A stretch of DNA of 64,000 bases from Microbacterium sp. Leaf151 (GCF_001424225.1 NZ_LMOR01000002.1:310001-374000), one strand, 5' to 3'; shown: positions 8,369 through 18,391, counted from the stretch's first letter. Translations and numbers: made by a program. Notes: generated from the sequence alone by a model not told the origin.

Positions 8369-8995
8369 TCATACGTCCAGTGCGAACGACGACACGGCTG
8401 CCGTCGAAACGGCCTTCGCCTCGTCGCTCGTGGGACCGGGCTGGGGGACGAAGACCGCGGCGCGATAGTAGGCAAGTTCGCGGATCGATTCGCGGATGTC
8501 GGCGAGGGCGCGGTGGCCCCCGTGCTTGGCCGGCGCCTGGTAGTAGGCGCGCGGGTACCACCGGCGCGAGAGCTCCTTGATGCTCGAGACGTCGACGTTG
8601 CGATAGTGCAGCCACCGGTCGACGCGCGGCATGTATTTCGCCAGGAACATGCGATCGGTGCCGATCGTGTTGCCGGCGAGGGGCGCTTTGCCCTCGACCG
8701 GGGCGAAGCGCTGAATGTACTCGAGCGCCTGGAACTCGGCATCCGCGAGGCTCACCCCGTGCGGGATTTCGTCGAGCAGGCCGGAGGACCGGTGCATCTC
8801 GGTGACGAAGTCGCCCATGTTGGCCAGGGCGGAGTCGTCGGGCTTGATGACGATCTGGAAGCCGGGGTCGATCACGTTCAGCTCGAAGTCGGTGATGACG
8901 ACGGCGATCTCGACGAGTTCGTCGACCGCGAGGTCGAGGCCCGTCATCTCGCAGTCGATCCAGACGAGCCGGTCGTTCTCGGAGGCGTTTACCAT
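8369..8995 (-). CDS. orn: Oligoribonuclease
   Basis: 3'-5' exoribonuclease of the DEDDh family that degrades 2-5 nt RNA and the linear dinucleotides left by cyclic-di-nucleotide turnover. 208 residues. ExoI motif VWIDCEMTGLD near residue 11, ExoII AGNTIGTDRMFL near 112 and ExoIII GGHRALADIRESI near 160 (His and Asp) are all present. ATG 8995 is chosen because TAGAAT lies six bases upstream; an in-frame GTG at 9001 would fall inside the spacer. Flanked by tRNA-His and tRNA-Arg on the same strand. Confidence 0.95.
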   Translation of the reverse strand: MVNASENDRLVWIDCEMTGLDLAVDELVEIAVVITDFELNVIDPGFQIVIKPDDSALANMGDFVTEMHRSSGLLDEIPHGVSLADAEFQALEYIQRFAPVEGKAPLAGNTIGTDRMFLAKYMPRVDRWLHYRNVDVSSIKELSRRWYPRAYYQAPAKHGGHRALADIRESIRELAYYRAAVFVPQPGPTSDEAKAVSTAAVSSFALDV

Positions 8996-9001
8996 CCCCA
9001 C

Positions 9002-9007
9002 ATTCTA
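9002..9007 (-). promoter_or_regulatory. -10 element, leaderless orn
   Basis: TAGAAT, minus strand, six bases before the ATG at 8995. Confidence 0.6.
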
Positions 9008-9031
9008 GTGAGGGGGCTCGGCGAGGGGATC

Positions 9032-9107
9032 TGGTCCCCCAGACACGATTCGAACGTGTGACCGGCGGATTAGAAGGCCGCTGCTCTATCCACTGAGCTA
9101 CTGGGGG
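9032..9107 (-). tRNA. tRNA-Arg (TCT)
   Basis: Acceptor CCCCCAG/CTGGGGG, anticodon loop CTTCTAA (anticodon TCT) and T-arm with GTTCGAATC. The CCA end is encoded (9032-9034), unlike the other three tRNAs in the window. Confidence 0.95.
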
Positions 9108-9175
9108 TCGTCTTCAGGATATCCGTCGTCGCCGACGCGCCGCACCAGCCCCTGGCGCGCCCGCCCGCGCGGGCG

Positions 9176-9181
9176 TAATCT
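9176..9181 (+). promoter_or_regulatory. Candidate -10 element
   Basis: TAATCT, 28 bases before the ATG at 9210, which also has AAGGAG at 9199-9204. Confidence 0.4.
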
Positions 9182-9209
9182 CCGGCGCAACGAGAGCGAA
9201 GGAGCACTC

Positions 9210-9419
9210 ATGTCGGAAACGGTGACCAAGCGTCTCTGGGTGGCCTACGGACCCGTCGGGGTCGTCGGGAAGATCCAGCAGGATGCCGAGGGATACAGCG
9301 TGCACATGGCGGGCAAGGGTGAGCGGCTCGGCGTCTACCCGTCGATGGAGATCGCGAAGAACGCCCTCCACTCCCACCTCAAGCCCGGGAGCGACCGGCC
9401 GGAGTTCCGCGAGCACTGA
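9210..9419 (+). CDS. Small conserved-type hypothetical protein
   Basis: 69-residue basic protein beginning MSETVTKRLWVAYGPVGVVG, with GYSVHMAGKGERLGVYPSMEIAKNALHSHL at the centre. The pattern (small beta-rich start, then a helix) looks like a compact single-domain protein, but I do not recognise the family or a catalytic motif. A good ribosome-binding site (AAGGAG, five bases before ATG) and codon use like its neighbours support it as a real gene. Confidence 0.65.
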   Translation: MSETVTKRLWVAYGPVGVVGKIQQDAEGYSVHMAGKGERLGVYPSMEIAKNALHSHLKPGSDRPEFREH

Positions 9420-9583
9420 AAATGGCTGCGCCTCTCGGGTTCGGAGGATCCGGCCCGGGGGCGCATCACTGCACGTGTCGGGTGGCGCTGAGTACGCGCT
9501 TCGCTTTCGCGGGGAAACCCACTCCGGTGGTGCTCATCGGAACCGGCATGCCATTGGACGCTTCGGTATGACCGGGCCCCGCG

Positions 9584-10192
9584 TCACGCGCGGGCGAGCC
9601 GCCGGGTGCGCGGCGCGGTGCGGGTGAAGGCGAGCAACGGCATCGCGACGTGCACGAGTGGGCCGATGCCCAGGGCGAAGACGAGCGTGCCCACGCCGAC
9701 GGTCCCGCCGAGGAGCCAGCCGAGGATGAGCACCGTTCCCTCGACCGTGAGCCGGCACGCCCAGATGGGCCATCCGAGCCGTCCATGCAGACCCGTCATG
9801 AGTCCGTCGCGTGGGCCGGGTCCGAAGCGGGCGCCGATGTAGAGCCCCGAGGCGACCGCCACCAGCACGACACCCGCGACGAGCAGCAGCACCTGCATCC
9901 AGAGTGCGTCGGGGTGCGGGAGGATCCCGAGTGCGATCTGCATGCTCGTCCCGACGAGGAGGATGTTGGCGATGGTGCCGACCCCGGGCTTCTGGCGAAG
10001 CGGGATCCACAGCAGCAGCACGGCGAGACCGACGATGTTGGTGATCCAGCCGATCCCGAGGCCCGTGACGCGCGACAGGCCTTGAGCGAAGACCGTCCAC
10101 GGGTCGACGCCGAGTCCGGCGGCCACGGTGAGCGCGCACCCGACGCCGTACAGCACGAGTCCGACGAACAGGCGGGAGATTCGGGAGAGCAT
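9584..10192 (-). CDS. YczE/YitT-type integral membrane protein
   Basis: 202-residue membrane protein with about five hydrophobic segments (LFVGLVLYGVGCALTVAAGL, IVGLAVLLLWIPL, LLLVAGVVLVAVASGLYIGA, VEGTVLILGWLLGG, LVFALGIGPLVHVAMPLLAF). The family motif GLGVDPWTVFAQGLS, the second conserved stretch GPGPRDGLMTGL and its place opposite a MocR-type gene identify the YczE group. The function is unknown; a transporter for a vitamin B6- or amine-related compound has been suggested only from this linkage. ATG 10192 is preferred; TTG 10204 is also in frame. CCAATC operators overlap its promoter. Confidence 0.85.
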   Translation of the reverse strand: MLSRISRLFVGLVLYGVGCALTVAAGLGVDPWTVFAQGLSRVTGLGIGWITNIVGLAVLLLWIPLRQKPGVGTIANILLVGTSMQIALGILPHPDALWMQVLLLVAGVVLVAVASGLYIGARFGPGPRDGLMTGLHGRLGWPIWACRLTVEGTVLILGWLLGGTVGVGTLVFALGIGPLVHVAMPLLAFTRTAPRTRRLARA

Positions 10193-10200
10193 GGAGAGAT

Positions 10201-10237
10201 CCAATCATGAGATTGGACGCAGGTGAGGATGCCAATC
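10201..10237. promoter_or_regulatory. Candidate MocR operator sites
   Basis: CCAATC at 10201-10206, its inverse GATTGG at 10211-10216, and a further direct CCAATC at 10232-10237, 31 bases from the first (about three helical turns). All lie between the divergent yczE-like and MocR genes, which is the arrangement expected for an autoregulating dimeric MocR protein. Confidence 0.55.
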
Positions 10238-10241
10238 CGGC

Positions 10242-10247
10242 TATCGT
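10242..10247 (+). promoter_or_regulatory. -10 element, leaderless MocR gene
   Basis: TATCGT six bases before the ATG at 10254 and four bases after the third CCAATC site. Confidence 0.55.
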
Positions 10248-10253
10248 GGCACG

Positions 10254-11672
10254 ATGGACTCCCGCATCTCCGCTCGCGCTCTTTCCGTCGCTCTCGGCGG
10301 CTGGCGGGGGAGCGGACCCGCCTATGAGGCACTCGCCGACGGCATCCGGTTGCTGTGTCTCGACAACAGGCTCGCCCCCTCGACGGCCCTGCCCGCTGAG
10401 CGAGAACTCGCGTCGGCTTTGCACCTGAGCCGGACGACGGTTGCTGCCGCGTACCGCAGTCTGCGCGACAGCGGGCACATCGAGAGTCTGCGCGGGAGCG
10501 GCAGCGTGACGCTTCCCCTGCGGAGGAACGACCCCGGGCGGTTGGACGCCGGCGATGCGGCCATCGACCTGCAGCAGGCGAGCCCCGCCGCGTGGCCCGG
10601 CCTGCCCGCGGTCATCGCCGAGGCGACGCAGGATGCCCCTGCCCTGGTCTCGCGTATCGGGTACGACGTGGTCGGCGACGCGGGGTTGCGTGCCGCGATA
10701 GCGCAGCATTACGCGGGGCGCGGCATGCCCACGTCGCCCGACCAGATCCTCGTCACGACGGGCGCCCAGAGCGCCATCCACCTCATCGCCTCGGTGCTGC
10801 TCGGCCGAGCAGACCGGGTGATGCTGGAGACGCCGACGTATCCGCACGCCGCCGACGCCTTCCGACGCGTCGGGGCGCGGCTCATCGGCGTGCCGGTCGA
10901 CTCGGACACCGGATGGGACCTCGAGCGCGCCGCGCAGAGCTTCGCCCGCGCTCTGCCGACGTTGGCCTACCTGATGCCCGACTTCCACAATCCGACGGGC
11001 CGGACCATGACCCTCGAAGAGGTTTCGGCCTTCGTATCGGCGGCCCAGGCGGCGGGCACGCTGCTGGTGCTCGACGAGACGACGGCGCAGCTCGACATCG
11101 ACCGCCCGGTCGGACCTGCGCCGTTCCCCGACGACGATCGCATCATCCGTGTCGCATCGCTCGGCAAGACCGTGTGGGGCGGGCTTCGCGTCGGGTGGAT
11201 CCGCGCGGCCCCTGACATCGTCAGGCGCCTCGCGAGCGGACGTCCGGTGCACGATCTCGGCACTCCCGAGATCGAGCAGGCCATCGCCCGGCGACTCGTA
11301 CCCCGTCTCGACGAGATCGCGCATCAACGCGGGGAGCTGCTGCGCGCGGGCCGCGACAGTCTGGTCGCGGCGCTTCGCCGGACGCTGCCCGACTGGGAAG
11401 TGCCCGACGTGTTCGGCGGCGTGTCGCTGTGGGTGGGTCTCGGCGAGCCGCTCAGTACGCCGCTGGTCATGAATGCCCGCGCGCGTGGGCTGGCGCTCTC
11501 GGCGGGGTCGCGCTTCGCCGTGGAGGGCGGTCACGATCGGCGCCTGCGCGTTCCGTTCACGTCGCCCCCGGCGACGCTCGAACGTGCCGTCGACGTCTTG
11601 CGCGCCGCCTGGGACGATGTGCGCGGCGGTCGGACGAGTGCCGCCCGCGAAGACTTCGCCCGGGTCGTCTGA
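10254..11672 (+). CDS. MocR-family regulator (GntR wHTH + aminotransferase-like domain)
   Basis: Transcription factor with an N-terminal winged helix (residues about 20-85: YEALADGIRLLCLDNRLAPS, LPAERELASALHLSRTTVAAAYR) fused to a fold-type I PLP aminotransferase-like domain. The PLP lysine is in ASLGKTVWGGLRVGW near residue 305, preceded by the PDFHNPTGRTM loop. 472 residues, typical for MocR proteins, which sense PLP or an amine adduct. It faces the YczE-like gene, matching the YczR-YczE pair known in Firmicutes and Actinobacteria. Target genes are inferred from position only. Confidence 0.92.
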   Translation: MDSRISARALSVALGGWRGSGPAYEALADGIRLLCLDNRLAPSTALPAERELASALHLSRTTVAAAYRSLRDSGHIESLRGSGSVTLPLRRNDPGRLDAGDAAIDLQQASPAAWPGLPAVIAEATQDAPALVSRIGYDVVGDAGLRAAIAQHYAGRGMPTSPDQILVTTGAQSAIHLIASVLLGRADRVMLETPTYPHAADAFRRVGARLIGVPVDSDTGWDLERAAQSFARALPTLAYLMPDFHNPTGRTMTLEEVSAFVSAAQAAGTLLVLDETTAQLDIDRPVGPAPFPDDDRIIRVASLGKTVWGGLRVGWIRAAPDIVRRLASGRPVHDLGTPEIEQAIARRLVPRLDEIAHQRGELLRAGRDSLVAALRRTLPDWEVPDVFGGVSLWVGLGEPLSTPLVMNARARGLALSAGSRFAVEGGHDRRLRVPFTSPPATLERAVDVLRAAWDDVRGGRTSAAREDFARVV

Positions 11673-11709
11673 CCCGCCCGGCTGGAGCTGACGCTTCGCC
11701 GACTGCGCA

Positions 11710-11967
11710 TCAGCGCGCATAGCGCAGGCACTCGAGCGCGTCGCTCGACGACCAGAATTCTCCGAGCCGGCGGAAGCCGCCGGATGCGGCGTGGAACCGC
11801 TCGGCCGCGTAGCGCCAGCCGCCGTCGGACGAGATCGCCCGGATGTGACCCACGACGATGCCGCGCGGATCGGCGATGCGCCAGAGGCCGGCGGCGACGT
11901 GCGTCGCCGCTCCCCACCCGGCCGAGCGCGGAGCCGGGGCGAGATCGTTCCACAGTGCGGTGGTCAT
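11710..11967 (-). CDS. Hypothetical protein (85 aa)
   Basis: Short protein MTTALWNDLAPAPRSAGWG..., with AGLWRIADPRGIVVGHIRAI and RFHAASGGFRRLGEFW. I see no catalytic motif or membrane segment and do not recognise a family. TACCGT six bases before the ATG gives the same leaderless layout as its neighbours, and it is convergent with the MocR gene. Real gene likely; function unknown. Confidence 0.6.
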   Translation of the reverse strand: MTTALWNDLAPAPRSAGWGAATHVAAGLWRIADPRGIVVGHIRAISSDGGWRYAAERFHAASGGFRRLGEFWSSSDALECLRYAR

Positions 11968-11973
11968 GCCTCG

Positions 11974-11979
11974 ACGGTA
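11974..11979 (-). promoter_or_regulatory. -10 element, leaderless 85-aa gene
   Basis: TACCGT on the minus strand, six bases before the ATG at 11967. Confidence 0.5.
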
Positions 11980-12111
11980 CGACCGACCTCCGACATCGAC
12001 TCCGGCGCGGGCAAGGGGCCGTTCCTCCCCAGCCGAGCGTCACCGTCATCCCTCCACGGAACGGTGGAATCGTGTCACCCGCGCTCGCTCGACCCGGTCA
12101 TTCTGAGTGAA

Positions 12112-12144
12112 CTCCGGCATCCGTCGGGCACACGGATGCCGGAG
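12112..12144. terminator. Hairpin upstream of ssb-like gene
   Basis: Perfect 12-bp stem CTCCGGCATCCG/CGGATGCCGGAG with a nine-base loop, ending 26 bases before the ssb-like ATG. It either ends upstream transcription or sits in the 5' leader as a control element. No T-run follows. Confidence 0.5.
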
Positions 12145-12170
12145 CGCACATCACGTCGAGAGGACACATC

Positions 12171-12710
12171 ATGAGCGATCACATCACCCTCGTGGGCAAC
12201 ATCGTCGGGGACATCGAACAGCGGGCCACACGTGCCGGCGGCTCCGTCGCCGCCTTTCGTCTCGCCGTCGGCGAGCGAAGGCTCGACAAGGAGCGCGGTG
12301 AGTGGGTGGACGCGCACACCAACTACTACTCGATCTCCGTGTTCGGGGAGTTGGGCGCCAATGCGCTCCGATCGCTGCGAAAAGGCGAGCGCGTCGTCTT
12401 GAGCGGAAGACTGAGGTTGCGCGAGTGGGAGACCGAGACCAAACGCGGTGTGAGCGCCGATGTCGTCGCCGATGCCATCGGCCACGATCTGCGGTGGGGA
12501 ACCACGCGCTTCGACCGTGCGCCCAAGCCCGGCGCTCCGACGGAGGCGGCATCCGACTCCGTCACGGCGGCCACCGCCCGTGGCGGAGCAGAAGGGGCGG
12601 ACGCCGCGGAGGAGGCGGCGTGGTCGGTGCCGGGTGCGCCGAACGAACCGGTCGGTGTCGGCGCGGGCCCGGGTGGCGCCGTTGCGATGGACCCCGACAG
12701 ACCGTTCTGA
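12171..12710 (+). CDS. Single-stranded DNA-binding protein
   Basis: 179 residues. The OB-fold domain fills the first 105 (HITLVGNIVGDIEQRATRAG, NYYSISVFGELGANALRSL, KGERVVLSGRLRLREWE), followed by an Ala/Gly-rich flexible linker and an acidic/aromatic tip DPDRPF equivalent to the DDDIPF tail that recruits partner proteins. It stands alone, not in the rpsF-ssb-rpsR operon where the housekeeping copy normally lies, so it is probably the second SSB paralogue common in actinobacteria. GAGAGG lies nine bases before the ATG. Confidence 0.85.
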   Translation: MSDHITLVGNIVGDIEQRATRAGGSVAAFRLAVGERRLDKERGEWVDAHTNYYSISVFGELGANALRSLRKGERVVLSGRLRLREWETETKRGVSADVVADAIGHDLRWGTTRFDRAPKPGAPTEAASDSVTAATARGGAEGADAAEEAAWSVPGAPNEPVGVGAGPGGAVAMDPDRPF

Positions 12711-12759
12711 CCACTGCCCGCGGTGGGCGGCGGCCGAGGGAGCGCGGCGTGCGGGTCCG

Positions 12760-12765
12760 TAGACT
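12760..12765 (+). promoter_or_regulatory. -10 element, leaderless lipoprotein gene
   Basis: TAGACT, seven bases before the GTG at 12773. Confidence 0.55.
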
Positions 12766-12772
12766 CGAAGCC

Positions 12773-13279
12773 GTGTCTCGCTCCTTCGGTCGCCCTCTCG
12801 CCGCCCTGACCCTCCTGGCCGTTCTGGCCGTCACGGGCTGCACCGGCGAATCTCCCACGACGCCGACCGACACGGTCGACACGAGCGCCCCGGTGTCGTC
12901 GGCTCCGACGGATGCCGTTACCGCTGCACCGAGCTCGCCGGCTGCCGTCGCATTCGTTCCGGGCGGGAGCGCGCAGCAGAACCTCCCCTTCTTCACGCAG
13001 GTCGTCGCCACGGTCTGGGCGGGACCCGGTCAGGTCGACGGACGCGCCTACATCGACGCGCTGGCGGGGGCGGGGTTCGACAAGGGGGCTATGCAGGTGA
13101 CACCCGACGAGTCGACGATCGGGAACGCCGCCGAGAGCATCGAGTTCTCCGTCCGGCTGGGCGCGGACTGCCTCGTCGGTCAGGTCGGACCTTCCATCGG
13201 CAATCCCGTCACGACGGTGCTACCCGGCCTTTCGTCGGGCGGGTGCCTGATCGGGCAGACGCGGCCGATCGACTGGTGA
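12773..13279 (+). CDS. Secreted lipoprotein of unknown function
   Basis: 168 residues. The N-terminus VSRSFGRPLAALTLLAVLAV ends in lipobox VTGC, so Cys23 would be lipidated and the protein anchored outside the membrane. A Thr/Ser/Pro/Ala-rich linker (about 30-70) precedes a small domain with paired cysteines (DCLVGQVG and GGCLIGQT) that could form a disulfide. I do not assign a function. Single gene between the ssb-like gene and ettA. Confidence 0.75.
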   Translation: MSRSFGRPLAALTLLAVLAVTGCTGESPTTPTDTVDTSAPVSSAPTDAVTAAPSSPAAVAFVPGGSAQQNLPFFTQVVATVWAGPGQVDGRAYIDALAGAGFDKGAMQVTPDESTIGNAAESIEFSVRLGADCLVGQVGPSIGNPVTTVLPGLSSGGCLIGQTRPIDW

Positions 13280-13335
13280 GAGGCGTTCGGCGCCCGTCGG
13301 CTCCCGCCGCACGCCGCCCCTAGACTGGACGGGAT

Positions 13336-15007
<1,672 letters not shown>

Positions 15008-15015
<8 letters not shown>

Positions 15016-15547
15016 CACTCCTGCAACCCCCGACTCGGGTCCGGCCGGCGCCGGACCCGAGCGGGTGCACGTGCCGATCCCCCTGCGGTGGGGCGATCTC
15101 GACGCCCTCGGACACGTCAACAACACCTCGATGCTGAAGCTGCTCGAAGAGGCTCGCCTGCGCGCATTCTGGCGCGGCGACGACGACGGCATCCCGCTGC
15201 CGACCGCGGTGTTCGACATGAGCGTGCTCGAGAGCGGGGGAGAGCGCGCGACGCTCATCGCGCGCCAAGAGATCGAGTACCTCCGCCCCGTTCCTTACAG
15301 CCAACGCCCTCTCGACGTGCGCCTGTGGATCGGTGCGATGGGGGGATCGAGCGCTGACATCTGCTTCGAGGTCTTCAGCCCGACGGGTTCCGACGAGCCG
15401 GTGCTCTACGCCCGAGCGACCGTCGTCGTCGTCCTCGTCGACACCGCCAGCGGTCGTCCGATCCGCTGGAGTTCCGCCGAGCGAGAGGCGTGGGCGCCGT
15501 ACATCGGCGACCCGATCGACTACCGTCGACGTTCCGCTCGGGGCTGA
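15008..15547 (+). CDS. Acyl-CoA thioesterase (4HBT hotdog fold)
   Basis: 179-residue hotdog-fold protein likely to hydrolyse acyl-CoA esters. It shows the 4HBT signature WGDLDALGHVNNTSMLKLLEEAR near residue 28, with the catalytic-type Asp and HVNN, then EYLRPVPYSQRPLDV. The GTG start overlaps the last eight bases of ettA, so the two are co-transcribed. The substrate is not predictable from sequence. Confidence 0.85.
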
Positions 15548-15679
15548 CGGCGAAGGCGCGATGCGGCTCAACGCTCGTTCGCGTCGTCTGACGAGCGCCG
15601 ACTTCGGCACCCTTGGCGCCGGTGGCCGGCGTCAGCCGCTCGCGGCCCCGGCCATCGCTCTCGGCATCCGCCGACGGCG

Positions 15680-16549
15680 TCAGTCGCGCGGCACCCGCAC
15701 CATGATCTCCTGTGCCACGCTCGCCACGAGCAGACCGTCGCGCGTGTAGATGCGTCCGGTCGACAGGCCGCGGCCGCCGCGCGCGTTGGGCGACTCCTGA
15801 ACGTACAGGAGCCAGTCGTCGACGCGGCCGGGACGATGCCACCACATCGCGTGGTCGAGGCTGGCGACCTTGAGCCCCGGCGTGCTCCACGCCACACCGT
15901 GAGCTCGAAGGATCGTCTCCTGGATGGTGAGGTCGCTGAGGTACGCGAGTGCGGCGCGGTGCACCGCGGGATCGTCGGGCAGGGGGCGACGCGTGCGCAT
16001 CCACACGGCCTGACGAGGCACGTGCGGGCCCTCGACCGAGGTGTACAGGGGTGAGGGGACGTGCAGTACGTCGGCCGGACGCTCGGAGAACATCCGACGA
16101 CTCAGCGGGTGCAGACCCTGCGGATCGAACTCCGGGAGGTCTTCGGGGAGCGGGATGCCGTCGGGCATCGGCTCGGCGTGCTCGAGACCCGGGTCGTCGT
16201 CTTGGAACGAGGCGATCATCGAGAAGATGGGCACGCCCGCCTGGTAGGCCTGGGTGCGGCGTGTCGAGAACGAGCGGCCGTCGTGGATGCGATCCACCGA
16301 GAACGTGATGCCGTCGGCGGGGTCGCCGGGGCGCAAGAAGTAGCCGTGCATCGAGTGCACCGTGCGTTCGGGTGGCAGGGTGCGTGATGCCGCGACGATC
16401 GACTGCGCGAGCACCTGGCCGCCGTAGACGCGGCCGAACGGCATAGCCTGCGAGACGCCGGTGAAGATGTCTTCGGTGGTCCGGGCTCCGGCGTCGCGGA
16501 GGTCGAGGACCGCGAGCAACGACGCCACGGGATCGACGGCGTCGGTCAC
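15680..16549 (-). CDS. tesB: Acyl-CoA thioesterase II
   Basis: Double-hotdog thioesterase that hydrolyses medium- and long-chain acyl-CoA. 289 residues, as usual. The first hotdog shows GRVYGGQVLAQSIVAA and MHGYFLRPGDP; the second carries LDHAMWWHRPGRVDDWLLY, with the catalytic Asp, and GRGLSTGRIYTRDGLLVASVAQE at the end. GTG 16549 is chosen because VTDAVDPVASLLAVLDL begins the family's conserved region. Convergent with the preceding thioesterase, divergent from the next gene. Confidence 0.95.
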   Translation of the reverse strand: MTDAVDPVASLLAVLDLRDAGARTTEDIFTGVSQAMPFGRVYGGQVLAQSIVAASRTLPPERTVHSMHGYFLRPGDPADGITFSVDRIHDGRSFSTRRTQAYQAGVPIFSMIASFQDDDPGLEHAEPMPDGIPLPEDLPEFDPQGLHPLSRRMFSERPADVLHVPSPLYTSVEGPHVPRQAVWMRTRRPLPDDPAVHRAALAYLSDLTIQETILRAHGVAWSTPGLKVASLDHAMWWHRPGRVDDWLLYVQESPNARGGRGLSTGRIYTRDGLLVASVAQEIMVRVPRD

Positions 16550-16588
16550 GCTGACTCCATTCCGGTACGGCGAGCCCGCACCGCTTGG

Positions 16589-16594
16589 TAGTTT
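16589..16594 (+). promoter_or_regulatory. -10 element, leaderless gene at 16602
   Basis: TAGTTT, seven bases before the GTG. Confidence 0.5.
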
Positions 16595-16601
16595 AGGGCG
16601 G

Positions 16602-17270
16602 GTGTCCGCGCGTCTGTTGTTCCCCGATCCGCAGGCGGCCGCCGACCTGCTCACCTTCGCGTCCCGCGCGATCCGCTTGGGCGACGGGACGGTGCGACTC
16701 CGGGCCGAGAACGGCGTGCTCGTCACGACCGCCGCACCCCTCGCGCCCCGCGGCCTCTTCGACACCACGCCCACGGTGCTGGGACTGCGTGTGTCGGCCA
16801 TCGATCCCGAGCTGGAGTGCGATCTCGTCGTCGACGCCGCGGCTCTGCTCCCGGCTCCCGATGATGCGCAGGCCGTGATCCTTCCCGAGACCGCGACCTC
16901 TCCCGCGTGGGCGGGGATCTCGCCGCCGCGCAGCGGATGGGACCAGACGGATGCCATCGACGCGGCGGTTCTGGCATCCCGTGCGCAGTTCGGAGTCGCC
17001 GCCGTCGCGGACGCTCTGCCCGCGGACGCAGGCGAGGACGTCGTGCGCGTGATTCGCGCGCAGGTGTGGGGTCAGCCCGATGACGCTCTCGGCGGCCTGC
17101 CGCTGGGGACGGCGTTCGCCGCATTCGCGCTGGGGTTCATCGCCGGCGGCGAGACGGCTACGGTGCGCACGAGCGGCGCCTGGACGCGCGTCACACTCGC
17201 GCGCGGCCACGTGCTCGTGCGGGGCCCGGTGCGATCCGGACTCACGGCCGTGCGCGCGACAGGCGCCTGA
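16602..17270 (+). CDS. Hypothetical protein (222 aa), actinobacterial type
   Basis: Soluble, Ala/Val-rich protein opening VSARLLFPDPQAAADLLTFA. A central segment RAQFGVAAVADALPADAGED is followed by GLPLGTAFAAFALGFIAGGE, a moderately hydrophobic stretch. No known domain, signal peptide or catalytic motif is visible to me. The leaderless promoter and typical codon use support a genuine gene. Confidence 0.7.
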   Translation: MSARLLFPDPQAAADLLTFASRAIRLGDGTVRLRAENGVLVTTAAPLAPRGLFDTTPTVLGLRVSAIDPELECDLVVDAAALLPAPDDAQAVILPETATSPAWAGISPPRSGWDQTDAIDAAVLASRAQFGVAAVADALPADAGEDVVRVIRAQVWGQPDDALGGLPLGTAFAAFALGFIAGGETATVRTSGAWTRVTLARGHVLVRGPVRSGLTAVRATGA

Positions 17271-17441
17271 CCCAGCAAGCGCATAGGTGGCCGCCATACG
17301 ATGAGGGAAGCAAGGGGAGTACTCCCGTCGCGATGCATCCGTCATCACGAGGCCACCGCTGGTCTCCGGGTGCATTGGTCCGATTCGGGCGGAGGAGACC
17401 TTGACGTCGCAGCCCCGTGCTGCCCGTCGAAGGGTGCCCCT

Positions 17442-18329
17442 GTGGTCTCGTTCTCCCGTCTGTTCGATCTCGCGTCCAAGGCCGTCGACAAGGCATCGTC
17501 GTCGTCGTCATCGCCGCGTCCGCCGGCCGCGGCCGGCGGCAAGGATTGGCGCGACATGGTGCGCTCCGCAGCAGATGCCGTCACCGGTGATCGGCGCACG
17601 GGTTCGGCTGCCGCGGTGCCGCCCGCCCCGCCGGCCGGTCACGGTGCCCCGCCCGCGCCGACCGGGCGTTACGCTCCACCCACGGCATCCGGAGGCTCGT
17701 CGAGCCTCTCGCCCGACGATCGCGCCGCGATCGCACGCTACGACTACCTGCTGCGCACCGCCGACCCTGACCGGGTCGAGCAGATGCACCGCGAAGCCTT
17801 CGAACGGCTGACGCCGGCGCAGCGAGCACACGTGCGGGAGCGGATGGATGCCGATCTTGCGCCCCACGAGCGCCCGCGCTCCGACACCCCCGATGAGCTC
17901 GCTCGGACGGCGGCGCGCGCGGAAGCAGCGCGCCCCGGACGCATGTCGACCCTGCTTGCCCGCGCCGGCCGCGGGGGCCTGATCGGAGCCGGTGTCGTCG
18001 GTGCCGGGGGGCTCCTCGCGGCCGTCGCGGGCGGCGCCGTCGTGAGCGCCGTCGCCGGTCCCCTGCTCGCGCAGGCCGGTCAGATGGGTGTCGACTTCAT
18101 GGGGCTCGCCGAGGGCGTCGACCTCGAGGGTCTGGCATCCGGGGTCGATCTCGCAAGCCTTGCCGAGGGCGTCGATGTCGGGGCCGCGGGCGAGTGGGCC
18201 GGCGGCGCAGCCGACTGGGTCGGCGGCGCGCAGGATGCCGTGTCGGGTGCAGGCGATCGCATCAGCGGCTTTGGTGACAGCATGTCGAACTTCGACCTTC
18301 CGGGCTTCGGCGACTTCCTCGGTCGCTGA
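17442..18329 (+). CDS. Hypothetical protein with glycine-rich membrane segment and heptad-like repeats
   Basis: 295 residues. A low-complexity Ser/Pro/Ala N-terminal third (about 1-90) is followed by a conserved-looking helical module (ARYDYLLRTADPDRVEQMHREAFERLTPAQRAHVRERM). Next come a hydrophobic glycine-rich stretch (GGLIGAGVVGAGGLLAAVAGGAVVSAVAG, near 188-216) that could span the membrane and an acidic tail of short repeats (GLAEGVDLEGLASGVDLASLAEGVD). Some relatives are labelled cation-transporting ATPase, but no P-type ATPase motif (DKTGT) is present, so I reject that label. GTG 17442 follows GAAGGG by about nine bases; the start is uncertain. Confidence 0.65.
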   Translation: MVSFSRLFDLASKAVDKASSSSSSPRPPAAAGGKDWRDMVRSAADAVTGDRRTGSAAAVPPAPPAGHGAPPAPTGRYAPPTASGGSSSLSPDDRAAIARYDYLLRTADPDRVEQMHREAFERLTPAQRAHVRERMDADLAPHERPRSDTPDELARTAARAEAARPGRMSTLLARAGRGGLIGAGVVGAGGLLAAVAGGAVVSAVAGPLLAQAGQMGVDFMGLAEGVDLEGLASGVDLASLAEGVDVGAAGEWAGGAADWVGGAQDAVSGAGDRISGFGDSMSNFDLPGFGDFLGR

Positions 18330-18340
18330 CGCGTCCCGGG

Positions 18341-18391
18341 CGACGTGCGGTGCGGCTGGGCCCAGCCAGGCTCGCCCGCGCCGCACGTCTC
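18341..18391. terminator. Hairpin between convergent genes
   Basis: GACGTGCGG and CCGCACGTC arms enclose an inner GGCTGGGCCCAGCC palindrome. It lies between the 295-aa gene and glbO and can serve both. Its CCGCACGTCTCCG end recurs at the rne terminator. Confidence 0.5.

Noticed and set aside
17442-18329. Label as cation-transporting P-type ATPase
   Set aside because: No DKTGT phosphorylation motif, no ATP-binding domain and at most one glycine-rich hydrophobic stretch in 295 residues.
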